Under the pieces are notes generated by a model. It was not told the DNA's origin and did no database searches. It saw only the letters and a program-made list of their open reading frames with translations. The position numbers and the translations under genes were made by a program. A stretch of 64,000 bases of DNA from Archaeoglobus sulfaticallidus PM70-1 (GTDB lineage: Archaea; Halobacteriota; Archaeoglobi; Archaeoglobales; Archaeoglobaceae), in NCBI RefSeq assembly GCF_000385565.1, contig NC_021169.1, forward strand, positions 1,594,571 through 1,658,570, given 5' to 3'. Below, one piece after another: positions 1 to 8,261 of the stretch (the first letter of the stretch is position 1; every line of letters starts with the position of its first letter).

Positions 1-2
1 CG

Positions 3-227
3 CTTTTCGCTACATTCATTTCCTCCATTGCTGGAGTCGCATACTACTCAATTCTCGGGTACTCTCCGAACTGGATTCAGGGGCTGTCGATAGGCATTGG
101 TGGGTTTTTCGGGATGTATGTTGGAGCCGGAATGCAGAAGTTCATGCCCGAGAGAGTAATTAGAATTGGACTTTCAGTCCTGATCATTGTTTTAGCGATA
201 AAATACATCCTCCAGTTTTTCCTATAG
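3..227 (+). CDS. TauE/SafE-family membrane permease, C-terminal part
   Basis: Open from the left edge of the window to a TAG at 225-227, giving about 74 residues of a protein whose start lies outside. The visible part has two hydrophobic segments separated by a short loop. The glycine-rich stretch GIGGFFGMYVGAGMQKFMP followed by a last helix (LSVLIIVLAIKYIL) is typical of the last repeat of TauE/SafE (DUF81) sulfite/anion exporters, which sit in the cytoplasmic membrane. The family call comes from pattern recognition of the C-terminal repeat only. The substrate cannot be judged. Confidence 0.7.
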   Translation, partial: LFATFISSIAGVAYYSILGYSPNWIQGLSIGIGGFFGMYVGAGMQKFMPERVIRIGLSVLIIVLAIKYILQFFL

Positions 228-285
228 GTAAAGAAGTAAGCAAAAAAACAGGAAGAATTAAATTTTATTCTCAGCTAATTGTATC

Positions 286-1431
286 ATGCCTTCAGCAAAT
301 CTAACAGATCCGCTGAAGCTAACTCAGGAACTCATCAAAATCGATTCAAGAAACCCTCCAGGATATACTACAGCAGTTGTGGAATTCCTCGAGAATATTT
401 TCTCCGAGTACAAAACGAGGATTGTTGAGAAGGTTGAGGGAAAACCAAACCTAATCGTGGAGATTCAGAGAGGGGAGCCAGAGTTCATGCTCACAACCCA
501 TATGGATACGGTTCCATCACATGATGCCCTACTAAATCCGGTTATAGTTGATGGGAAACTGTATGGCAGGGGATCATGCGATGCCAAGGGATGTATGGCC
601 GTATATATTCATGCAGCCCTTAACTCGAAAGCGGATGTTGGATTGAAGCTTGCATTCACATGCGATGAGGAGGTAGGGGGCATCAATGGACTGGGATATG
701 TTTTCGAGAAGGAGAGAGCCGATTTTGTTCTGGTAGGGGAGCCATTTGGTGCAGACAGAGTTGGGGCCTTGCAGGCTTCAGTTGTCTCAGCAGACATAAC
801 CATAAAAGGGGAGTCCGGTCATACCGCAAGCAAGGATTCCAGAAAGGGAGCCATATACAGAGCTTCAGAGTACATAATCGAAACCACAAAAAAGATCTCA
901 TCGCTTAAAGGAGACTATGCAAATTTTGAAAGTTTCTTCAAAGGACTGGGTTTTGAATTCGAGGTCAGAGGAATCTCACATGCAATTTTCAATCCTGCAG
1001 TGATTAAAGGAGGTGTCAAAAGAAATGTTGTTGCTCCTGAATGCACGATCTCCGCAGATATAAGGTTTGCACCCTGGATCGGCAGAGACGAAATTAGAGA
1101 TGCAATATACAGCGAGCATGCAGAGTTCAGGATAAACGGAGTTCTCCAGCCATTCGGCATCCTGATAGATGGTACCAACACTGAAAAGGATATAGAGTTT
1201 CTCAAAATCCTGAGGGATTCCATAAAAGACTTCGGCATGAGGCCTGTAGCCGTGTGCAGTCTGGGTGTTGGAGATACCAGGCATGTCAGGAAGTATGGAG
1301 TTCCCGCTTTCTATTATGGCCCGAGAGGTTACGGGCTACACTCAGACAACGAATGCGTTGTGATAGAAGAGTTATACACATGTTCAAAAGTTATCGAGAG
1401 GATTATCGAGAGAATTCAAATATTTTCTTAA
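286..1431 (+). CDS. M20-family metallopeptidase (ArgE/DapE/CPG2-like)
   Basis: A 381-residue M20 zinc hydrolase that would cleave an acyl or peptide amide bond in the cytoplasm. The metal-site motifs appear in the expected order: HMDTVP near residue 72, GRGSCDAKG near 98, a catalytic-type DEE near 128, GEPFG near 152, and a C-terminal GPRGYGLHSDNE segment carrying the last His. The central lid domain (about 165-285) begins GESGHTASK. The length matches single-chain ArgE/DapE/LysK-type enzymes. Whether the substrate is succinyl-diaminopimelate, an acetylated amino acid or a carrier-bound lysine cannot be read from sequence, so no symbol is given. Its last 29 bases overlap the convergent gene at 1403-2128. 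Confidence 0.85.
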   Translation: MPSANLTDPLKLTQELIKIDSRNPPGYTTAVVEFLENIFSEYKTRIVEKVEGKPNLIVEIQRGEPEFMLTTHMDTVPSHDALLNPVIVDGKLYGRGSCDAKGCMAVYIHAALNSKADVGLKLAFTCDEEVGGINGLGYVFEKERADFVLVGEPFGADRVGALQASVVSADITIKGESGHTASKDSRKGAIYRASEYIIETTKKISSLKGDYANFESFFKGLGFEFEVRGISHAIFNPAVIKGGVKRNVVAPECTISADIRFAPWIGRDEIRDAIYSEHAEFRINGVLQPFGILIDGTNTEKDIEFLKILRDSIKDFGMRPVAVCSLGVGDTRHVRKYGVPAFYYGPRGYGLHSDNECVVIEELYTCSKVIERIIERIQIFS

Positions 1432-2128
1432 CAATCCTGCATGCCTCATCGATCTGATCCAGTTCGGTGAAACCAACTATTATCGAATCAGAGTACTTGA
1501 AAGCAAATGGGAATCCTTTGTAGGGATTTATCCTCCCGGCAGCAAGGGTTTTTATTCCAAAAATGTATTTTCCGGAATTCTTTGAATTCTCTATTGCTAG
1601 GAGTGCAGTGTCATATGAGGGTTCCATGTACAGCCCAATTGGGTTGATCGGAACCATATATGCCCTCACGAGTTCGATTTCATCGATCTTTGGCAGAACA
1701 TAACCCGGTTTGTGGGTGGCTATTCCCGGAATTATACCCAGATCATGGCAGGATTCTGCAAAAGATCGTATTTTCTCGATATCAAGCTGATCCGTTACTG
1801 ATGCATGCAGAAATACTATTATCGGATCAAAGTTAATTATAAGCTCAATTTCGCTTTCATCCTCAACTGTCGCAATAACATTTATGCTCCTGACCTCTGC
1901 AGTCAGTTCAACAGCCTCAATTATTGGAGGATAAGGAGCTATATGAATGCACGGGTAACACTTCGATGAGAAATATATGAAAAACTGAGAAATCAAGCCG
2001 GGGTTACTGTAGAATCTCCTGTGATACTCCTCAGCCCTGCTACCAAACTGCCCAGCCCCCATGAAAGGGGAAATTCCGTGGATCAAAACTGGTAGCTCCT
2101 TGCCATCCACGCTGACTACCGGGATCAT
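1403..2128 (-). CDS. Conserved-looking protein of unknown function, possibly TIM-barrel-like
   Basis: A 241-residue soluble protein with no signal peptide or membrane segment, on the opposite strand from the M20 gene and overlapping its 3' end. It begins MIPVVSVDGKELPVLIHG. Alternating hydrophobic strands and helices, ending in KTLAAGRINPYKGFPFAFKY and then a strand VGFTELDQIDEA, recall the last strands of (beta/alpha)8 enzymes of the aldo/keto-reductase or luciferase type. That fold reading is inference. I do not recognise catalytic residues or a named family. It stands alone, with the IS remnant next to its 5' end. Confidence 0.6.
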   Translation of the reverse strand: MIPVVSVDGKELPVLIHGISPFMGAGQFGSRAEEYHRRFYSNPGLISQFFIYFSSKCYPCIHIAPYPPIIEAVELTAEVRSINVIATVEDESEIELIINFDPIIVFLHASVTDQLDIEKIRSFAESCHDLGIIPGIATHKPGYVLPKIDEIELVRAYMVPINPIGLYMEPSYDTALLAIENSKNSGKYIFGIKTLAAGRINPYKGFPFAFKYSDSIIVGFTELDQIDEACRIVKKIFEFSR

Positions 2129-2169
2129 CCTGTTAAATTTACTCTAATAAGATATAATTCTTTGGGTTT

Positions 2170-2280
2170 TTGACACTCTCCCAACTTTAGTGGGGAGATT
2201 CTTGCTTCTGAGGGTTTCACACCCATCTACACCCACATCGAGCTTCTAATCTCAGGTGCATCATCCACCCTCAGAAGCTT
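2170..2280 (-). repeat. IS200/IS605-type right-end remnant (copy 1, omega-RNA-like tail)
   Basis: Read on the minus strand, this ends in a short hairpin and GAGAGTGTCA, the usual terminus downstream of TnpB in IS200/IS605 elements. About 80 bases align with the second copy at 33272 (shared TTGACACTCTCC, GGGAGATTCTT, CTTCT and a CATCG block). A perfect 12-bp inverted repeat, GCTTCTGAGGGT at 2204-2215 and its complement at 2267-2278, folds the inner part. No tnpA or tnpB frame lies next to it. Family assignment is from recognition of the end sequence, without a database search. Confidence 0.6.
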
Positions 2281-2285
2281 CCTGA

Positions 2286-2567
2286 GCCTGTTTCACAATC
2301 ATTTTTGGTCAGACCTGTGATTGCCTCACAACAGTGTGGTTTTTAAAACGTGGAGCTGTGGAGGTAAACCCACTGATGAGATGGTTGATTTCATTCAACC
2401 TGCCAGCTTACATCACACTGAAAATTCCTAGTGCTTTAATACTTGTTCTACAGATAATGGCGATAAGAAAAGGAAGTCAGATATGGGCTAGAAGAACAGC
2501 ATTTGTCGTTGTTCTTCTATCGCTGTTTCCCCCGCTGTTCAATACAGCCAACCTGCTTTTATTGTGA
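2286..2567 (+). pseudogene. Truncated DUF5658-type small membrane protein
   Basis: From GTG 2334 there are 77 codons, with two hydrophobic segments after the motif FLKRGAVEVNPLMRW. In the same frame upstream, after a stop at 2283-2285, lie codons reading CDCLTTVWFLKRG, which is the family's usual D-x-x-(T/S)-T start of the first membrane helix (DUF5658). The true start codon and most of helix 1 are missing just where the IS end (2170-2280) stops, so I read this as a gene cut at its 5' end. Its last 29 bases overlap the opposite-strand gene ending at 2539. A short functional product from GTG 2334 cannot be excluded. Confidence 0.55.
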
Positions 2568-4311
2568 TATGTATGTTCCTTAATTTCCTTTTGATCTCTT
2601 TAAGAGGAACTAATTTTTCTTTTTCCAAGTCAAGAGTATAGAATTCCACTTTTTCTCTTATCTCTTCTGGCTCGTTCTCTTTGATGTCAATCAGCGTTTT
2701 AAAATGTCTTAAAAACGTGAAATTGTCCATAATTATGTTTATTTTTCTGACATTCGTTAGTTCTTTGTATTTTTCAATCGTGTAAATGATCTTTTCTTCC
2801 ACGGTTTTTCCTTCAGTATCCTGAGCGAACAGCGTTTCTACCTCGTAAACTTCGTTGCTACTTGTATCCATTACGTCGGCGATTACACCACCTAGAAACT
2901 CTCTGGTGTCTTCTTCCGTTTTTATTATTTTATCAATTTCGTATTTCTTTGGTTTCCTCGGATTTTCGGGTTTTATTATTCCCTTCTTTATCAGCTCCTT
3001 GGTCAGGCATTTCACTACGAACCATTTCATCTGCTTGTGTTCTGGCGATTCGCCTTCGTGTGGTTTGGTTGCCATACTGTATGCGCTTCCCTCCAGCTTC
3101 TCCAGTCTTTCTTCGAATTCTCTTCGAGCATATTTGTTGAAGATGTCGTCGAAAGTAGCGCCATAGGGTCTTTCTACTCCTTTCTCTTCCACAAAAACGG
3201 ATGGGATTGAGTTCAAGTTGAGACATCCCCAAACCAAACTTGAAAGCTCTTTCTTTTCCTCGAATGACAACCGTCTTGGCTCAACGTACATGATGTTCAA
3301 GGGATGCTCGATTTCTTTTTCTAATTTTTCCAGCACTTTTTTGCAGTGCTCATACAGCTCCGCGTCACGCGTTTTGAAAATAATAAAGCCGACATCACCT
3401 ATAATAGCTCTTCTTATAGGTTCTCTTAAATTATTCTGAGTGAACCATTCTCTGACTTTCTTTTTGTTACAGTCTAAATCTATCGTAAATAAACTCCCAT
3501 GAACTTCCATCCACTTCCCAATTTCCATTACGTTGAACTCATCCAGCTCTTTTATTGGTTTGAATCTTAGATAGCCTCCTGTTTTTTCTCTGTAAATCAT
3601 TATGCAGAGGGTTTCAAAGCTGCCAATTGTGCTGTCCTTTTCTAATTCTCTGTACAGCACTATTTTGGGTCCTTTTGATGACAATCTGCTATTAGATACA
3701 CCGAATACGAGATCCACAATATCTGGTGTTTCTTCTTTAATTTCTTCACTACCACCGGAGGGTTCGTTTTCTGCTGATATAGCACTGAAATCTAAGTGTT
3801 CTTCACTTGTTTGAACAAGTTCTTTTTCAATTGTTGGAACTTCTTCGTAATCTTTCGCCATTTTAACTGTTGTGTCAAAACTTTTGAGGATTAATGAAGC
3901 TTCGTCAAGAGTAATGGAATCAGGAACTAATATATCCAGTTCTTCCTTTCTATCATTAAATGCTAAATCCATTTTTAAGTCGAGTAATTTGATTTTTGGA
4001 GAATTCAGCAATTCTATTTTTGGAATTTTTAATTCAGCCTTTATCTCTCTTTTTGAGGTTATAGACCTATCGAGTTCGATTAGCTTGAGGTTGTGTGAAT
4101 GTTTTACTAAAATCTGTGATGGAAGTAAAAGCTTTTCCTCGTACCCCCAACTCAAAACGTCTTGTTTCTGATTTTTGTTTGGGTTTTTCTGTTTTTTGGC
4201 TTTGGATTTTATTTCTCCGCTTGATTTTGCCTCTTCTATTTCTCTTCTTTTCCTCTCCAATACTTTCTCATGTACGGCTTTGTATTCTTTTTCGATTTCC
4301 ATAATTTTCAC
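2539..4311 (-). CDS. Unknown 590-aa protein with PD-(D/E)XK-nuclease-like C-terminus
   Basis: Second gene of a two-gene unit; its ATG overlaps the stop of the 404-aa gene by 4 bases. The first 60 residues are a highly charged Lys/Glu helix. About 60-200 is low in complexity with many acidic residues. A globular middle follows (about 205-400, including AIIGDVGFIIFKTRDAEL). The C-terminal domain (about 418-590) shows a pattern seen in PD-(D/E)XK nucleases: a helix with SPEHKQMKW (E424, H425), then GGVIADVMD (D479), then VYEVET (E490, E492), and later helices and strands. The nuclease reading is inference from this spacing. No named family is recognised. Lysine/glutamate-rich, AT-rich coding unlike its neighbours suggests acquisition. 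Confidence 0.6.
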   Translation of the reverse strand: MKIMEIEKEYKAVHEKVLERKRREIEEAKSSGEIKSKAKKQKNPNKNQKQDVLSWGYEEKLLLPSQILVKHSHNLKLIELDRSITSKREIKAELKIPKIELLNSPKIKLLDLKMDLAFNDRKEELDILVPDSITLDEASLILKSFDTTVKMAKDYEEVPTIEKELVQTSEEHLDFSAISAENEPSGGSEEIKEETPDIVDLVFGVSNSRLSSKGPKIVLYRELEKDSTIGSFETLCIMIYREKTGGYLRFKPIKELDEFNVMEIGKWMEVHGSLFTIDLDCNKKKVREWFTQNNLREPIRRAIIGDVGFIIFKTRDAELYEHCKKVLEKLEKEIEHPLNIMYVEPRRLSFEEKKELSSLVWGCLNLNSIPSVFVEEKGVERPYGATFDDIFNKYARREFEERLEKLEGSAYSMATKPHEGESPEHKQMKWFVVKCLTKELIKKGIIKPENPRKPKKYEIDKIIKTEEDTREFLGGVIADVMDTSSNEVYEVETLFAQDTEGKTVEEKIIYTIEKYKELTNVRKINIIMDNFTFLRHFKTLIDIKENEPEEIREKVEFYTLDLEKEKLVPLKEIKRKLRNIHITIKAGWLY

Positions 4312-5522
4312 TCTCTTTTGACTAACATAAATGTGGCATCGTCTTTTAATACAAGCTCGTAAGTCCCCAAAAACAACGCTGGTGACATTTGGTCGAGGAA
4401 TCCAAACAGTCTTGAAACTACTACTCCTTTTTCGTCCTTTATCAAATCTTTATCAATTAGGTATATCCTTAGATTGTAATATGCATGTTTGCGTGAATAA
4501 CTGCCATCATAGATTTTAATATTATATAGATATTCGTTATCTTTCCAACTCCAATTTAATCTTTCTAACTCTTTTCTACATACGTCTAAGTACTCCCTTC
4601 GTGGGTTTGGGAGGTTTTCAACAACGTCTTTTAAAGGATATGAATAGTAATAGTAGTATGAATAGTCAAACAAAAGCCAAATAAGTCTATTCAACCAAAG
4701 TAAAAGTCCACCAAGTGTATTTACTTTCTCCTTTAAAACAACCATCAACTTATCCACTTCCCGATATTCATCGGGATTGATTGTATCAGCATACCAATCG
4801 CTAACGTCAAAATCGGAATACACGTTGGGAAATCCATAAATCGTGTAATCTCTTCTTAGTTTTTCATCCTCAACCTCTGGAGCAAAAATTTCGGTCAATC
4901 CAAGAAAATCCCTTAAAAATTGGAATTTTTCTCCGTTTTTAGTTTCTGGAAATGCTAACTCTAAATATTTTCTCGTAATCTTTCTGATGTTCCAAATAAA
5001 AGTCATATATTTGTCATAGCCGACACAGACGTTTAAGCAGTGTTGTAAAAGATTCTGCAACCCCTTAAACACCTTATCTGGTTGCTCTATGTATTCATCC
5101 TTTGATACAACCACCTCTTTCTGATTTGAATTTATATCAGCTTTTTTAATAATTAATTCTGCAACATCTTTTATTAGCTCTATCCACCCTACAATTTGTG
5201 TTTTATGAACCATTATTGGAACTGCTGGTTCTAAACCTTGTAAGACGAATGCTTGGTATGAGTTTAAATCAGCAATTTCCGCTCCGAACATATCTTTAAT
5301 AGCCTTTGCAAAACTGTTTTCTTTATACTTCTTTTCGTTAACACCACCTAAAAACACCACGTCAAACTTTGGATATTTTTTGAGGACGTATGACGTATCT
5401 TTACCGTCCAAGTCCTTCAAAAATTTCCAAAAGTTTAGTAGCGCCACTGCATAATCTCTTATGGGAGTGATTTTCGTAACGACGAATTCCTCCCATTTTC
5501 CGGCTGAATAGTAGTCTATCAT
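4308..5522 (-). CDS. Unknown 404-aa protein, partner of the gene at 2539-4311
   Basis: First gene of the two-gene unit, starting MIDYYSAGKWEEF. I do not recognise the family. It is rich in aromatic residues: an unusual DYSYYYYYSYPL run lies near residues 286-297, just after a hydrophobic helix (LGGLLLWLNRLIWLLF). There is no signal peptide and no clear metal or nucleotide site. The last 60 residues (AYYNLRIYLIDKDLI... to FMLVKRE) look like a compact alpha/beta end. The ATGA overlap with the next gene indicates translational coupling, so the two products probably act together. A 410-base non-coding stretch lies upstream. Confidence 0.6.
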   Translation of the reverse strand: MIDYYSAGKWEEFVVTKITPIRDYAVALLNFWKFLKDLDGKDTSYVLKKYPKFDVVFLGGVNEKKYKENSFAKAIKDMFGAEIADLNSYQAFVLQGLEPAVPIMVHKTQIVGWIELIKDVAELIIKKADINSNQKEVVVSKDEYIEQPDKVFKGLQNLLQHCLNVCVGYDKYMTFIWNIRKITRKYLELAFPETKNGEKFQFLRDFLGLTEIFAPEVEDEKLRRDYTIYGFPNVYSDFDVSDWYADTINPDEYREVDKLMVVLKEKVNTLGGLLLWLNRLIWLLFDYSYYYYYSYPLKDVVENLPNPRREYLDVCRKELERLNWSWKDNEYLYNIKIYDGSYSRKHAYYNLRIYLIDKDLIKDEKGVVVSRLFGFLDQMSPALFLGTYELVLKDDATFMLVKRE

Positions 5523-5932
5523 GGCATTTGATGATTAACGGAAACCTAAAATAAAATTTGCGAATTAGGTTGAAAGACGAGTCTGCATTTGTTCTGTTGA
5601 AGTTTGGAAGAGTTTATTTACGTGATCACACTGCCAGTACTTTATATATTCATTTATGCCCTGTTGAAAGTGAGAGCAGGTTTGTGGTGCACCTTAAAAC
5701 TTGAATCGTTGTAAGGAGGAGTACGACTGTACTTTCTAGCATCTAACGATTTTAACAATCTACAGTGAATCGAGACGAATGGCGCGAGGATTAAAAGTTA
5801 ACAATTACAGGAAGGAATATGAATATTCTCACCTAATAGTAAGTGTTAACACAACTTCAACGCTTGTTACTTTGTGAAGTACCGTGAATCAGAGGGCTTT
5901 CGTAGCGACATTTTGTAAAATGGCCAATCCGG
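5523..5932. other. 410-base non-coding stretch upstream of the unknown two-gene unit
   Basis: No convincing frame on either strand. AT-rich, with a TATA-like TTTATATATT at 5641-5650, but too far from the 5522 start to assign. Scattered GTTGAAAG and a 14-base GTGAAGTACCGTGA (5874-5887) were looked at and not accepted as CRISPR or rRNA. It may hold the promoter of the two-gene unit or scars of an insertion. Confidence 0.4.
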
Positions 5933-6859
5933 CTAATCCGGACAGAATCTCTCCTTCACATAACCCACGATTCCAGAGAGGGTATTGTTCACGAAGTAAT
6001 CCTCTCTGTCCATAATGTCTTCATCAAGGTACGATATCTTCGAGAAGAGATTGTCTTTTTTCGTCAGCTCTTCTCTTGAAAGTTCTATTATTTCCTTTTC
6101 ATCCCTGTAACCTTTCTTGCAAGCAATCTCCTGAACAACTTCAACCCACAGATCCATCTGATCCATCGCCAGTTCGGCCATCTTTCTGCTATCCTCTTCA
6201 TATCCAAAATGCCCAAAACAGGCTGTAAAGTTACCACTGTCATGTATTTTCTCTATTGACTCCCTAGCAACCTCGTACACGAATTTAGGTGGTGTGGCTG
6301 GCCGTAGGTAGAAATCCCATGTTTTGAGGTAGTGATGAACTCCTATGGCCTCTCCAACGAAGATGTACCTGTCATAGATATAGCAGTTGTGGTGGGGCGC
6401 GTGTCCGGGGGTTGCGATTACCTCAACCTCAGTTCCCTCAAATTCAACATCGCCTTCATATATATTTTTCTCGGGAACCGGCTTGATTCCTCCGTACATT
6501 CTTGCGATATCTCCAAGGACCTTTAAGCTTCCTTCCCAAAGCCTTTCGGGATTTATGAGATGTTTTTTACCCTTATCATGTACAACAACTTTAGCATTCG
6601 GATAGTACTCCAGAAAACTTCCAAGCCCACCAGCGTGATCTATGTGAATGTGAGTCAGCAAGATGAACTCCACATCTTCAACCCCAAGATACTTAAGAGC
6701 TTCAACAAGGAGTTTTACGGTTTTAGTTGTACCGACATCCACAAGAAAGGCTTTTTTATTGCTTTTGAAGACCCATGTGCTGATGAACTTCCTGAAACCC
6801 TTTCTTTCGTGAGGCAGATCGATCAGATATAGTTCATCGCTGACCTCAAGAATCTTCAT
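5933..6859 (-). CDS. Metallo-beta-lactamase-fold hydrolase
   Basis: A 308-residue MBL-fold protein when started at the ATG at 6859 (MKILEVSDELYLIDLP), which fits the usual first strand of the fold and leaves room for the promoter of the divergent L40e gene. An in-frame ATG at 6985 would add 42 residues with no family resemblance. The two-metal motif THIHIDHAGG is near residue 75, the later His ligands are in TPGHAPHHN near 155, an Asp/Glu-type position is in FVGEAIGVHH near 170, and a last His is in CFGHFG near 218. The C-terminal 80 residues are helical and charged, as in MBL proteins with an added all-alpha tail. Substrate unknown; glyoxalase II-like thioester hydrolase activity is possible. 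Confidence 0.8.
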   Translation of the reverse strand: MKILEVSDELYLIDLPHERKGFRKFISTWVFKSNKKAFLVDVGTTKTVKLLVEALKYLGVEDVEFILLTHIHIDHAGGLGSFLEYYPNAKVVVHDKGKKHLINPERLWEGSLKVLGDIARMYGGIKPVPEKNIYEGDVEFEGTEVEVIATPGHAPHHNCYIYDRYIFVGEAIGVHHYLKTWDFYLRPATPPKFVYEVARESIEKIHDSGNFTACFGHFGYEEDSRKMAELAMDQMDLWVEVVQEIACKKGYRDEKEIIELSREELTKKDNLFSKISYLDEDIMDREDYFVNNTLSGIVGYVKERFCPD

Positions 6860-6997
6860 GATAATACCTTTATCAGACAATATTAAAACTTTTTTAGCAG
6901 GTTCTGCCCTAGATGTCCCCATAAAAACGCCTTCAACAAAATACTTAAATAGCCATTGTGATTTCTTTGCAGATATAAAGAACAAGGGTGATGAGAA

Positions 6998-7147
6998 ATG
7001 GCAAGATTTCCGGAAGCTGAGGCAAGGTTATTCAATGTCAAGATATGTATGAAGTGTAACGCCAGAAATCCAATAAAGGCCACCACATGCAGAAAGTGTG
7101 GTTACAAAGGACTCAGGCCGAAGTCCAAGGAGAGGAGAGGTAAGTAA
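6998..7147 (+). CDS. rpl40e: Ribosomal protein L40e (eL40)
   Basis: A 49-residue protein beginning [12 protein letters not shown] with two zinc-binding CxxC pairs (CMKCNARN and CRKCGY) and a basic tail, [12 protein letters not shown]. That is the size and layout of archaeal L40e, a zinc-ribbon protein of the large ribosomal subunit. GGGTGAT at 6986-6992 is a good ribosome binding site. A TATA-like TACTTAAATAG sits around 6941-6951. It is divergent from the MBL gene and appears monocistronic. Confidence 0.92.
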   Translation: MARFPEAEARLFNVKICMKCNARNPIKATTCRKCGYKGLRPKSKERRGK

Positions 7148-7205
7148 TCAAATAAATTCCAGCTTTTTAAATCCTTTTAATTCTAAAAAATTTTATAAAA
7201 ATTGA

Positions 7206-8261
7206 TTAAATATCAAGTTTGGATTTTATGTTTCTTTTCTTCACGACCTTCTTTATCGGTTCTGTCAGTATCGGCTTCTCTTTCAGAATTCCCTCTGGAC
7301 GATAGACGAGAATGACCAGCATCACAAAACCAAAGAGAATGTACTCAAGCCATACCGGATCGAAAGGAAGTCCCAGAGTGCTCACAATCTCGAATTTATA
7401 TGTTATCAGAAATATTCTTGCTATGACAAAAGAAGCCACCCCTATAAATACACCCCTAGTGTTACCAAGACCACCAAGCAGAATCATGAGGATCGGATAG
7501 AAAGTCCATTCAACCCTACTGAAGTTCGTTGCTATGACATTCACCGAGAACATTGAATACAATGCTCCAGCCAAAGCGGCGATTCCAGAACCAACTGCAA
7601 CCGTCTTGATTCTTAGCATCATTATATCCTTACCGTATGTTTCAACCACAGCCTCGTTCTCCCTCATTGCTTTCAGCAGCCTTCCATACGGAGATGCAAG
7701 CATTCTGCTCACTAGAATGTAAACCAGTATCGCGATCAGGATTATTATAAAGGCAAAGGCAAAGAGTCTCTGTTCTCCGGGAATGAAGTTGAGCACATTG
7801 GGGAAAGTAACCCCATAGTAGCCTCCGATTATATCCGGATGGTAGTAGCTTATAAGAAAAGCCGATTCACTCAACGCCAAAAGCGTAATCGCCAGATAAT
7901 CTTCAGACAGCTTTGCACTTGGCAGTATGAATATGGCACCAGTTACGGCCCCAAGAAATCCCGCAAGGATCAGAGAGAAAACAAGGATCGCAATTCCAAC
8001 CGCCGGATTCTGGGCTATTATGTCGTTGAAGGCAGTTTTGACCACACCGCTCGCATCTATTATCTGTCCGCTTACACCAAGAATCACCATCAGGATTCTG
8101 TTTACCACACCACCAACAGCTATAGCCCCAATCAGCACTGCTAAAGCTCTTCCGAAGTTGGGAATTCCCCCAAATCCATATTCTATGTTGAGACTCAAAC
8201 CAACTATGAGATACAGACCAATCCAGATGATTATGTTCAGGATAAGAAACTCCTGAGCCAT
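7206..8261 (-). CDS. livM: Branched-chain amino acid ABC transporter permease LivM
   Basis: A 351-residue inner-membrane permease with about nine hydrophobic segments. The family signature region includes EDYLAITLLALSE and GRLLKAMRENE, and the C-terminal GGLGNTRGVFIGV loop is the EAA-type contact to the ATPase. I place the start at ATG 8261 (MAQEFLILN) because GGAGGAGGTT at 8266-8275 (minus strand) is an ideal ribosome binding site; an ATG at 8276 would include that site inside the gene. It overlaps the end of livH by 25 bases. The C-terminus carries a basic tail (KKVVKKRNIKSK). It would import Leu/Ile/Val or related compounds with the other Liv proteins here. Confidence 0.9.
   Translation of the reverse strand: MAQEFLILNIIIWIGLYLIVGLSLNIEYGFGGIPNFGRALAVLIGAIAVGGVVNRILMVILGVSGQIIDASGVVKTAFNDIIAQNPAVGIAILVFSLILAGFLGAVTGAIFILPSAKLSEDYLAITLLALSESAFLISYYHPDIIGGYYGVTFPNVLNFIPGEQRLFAFAFIIILIAILVYILVSRMLASPYGRLLKAMRENEAVVETYGKDIMMLRIKTVAVGSGIAALAGALYSMFSVNVIATNFSRVEWTFYPILMILLGGLGNTRGVFIGVASFVIARIFLITYKFEIVSTLGLPFDPVWLEYILFGFVMLVILVYRPEGILKEKPILTEPIKKVVKKRNIKSKLDI

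Noticed and set aside
5874-5887. GTGAAGTACCGTGA resembling a conserved 23S rRNA segment
   Set aside because: Only 14 bases, with no match to rRNA on either side; probably chance.
5523-5932. Repeated GTTGAAAG (5569-5576, 5663-5670) and similar words suggesting a CRISPR array
   Set aside because: Spacing and flanking bases are irregular, and no repeat of usual CRISPR length recurs.
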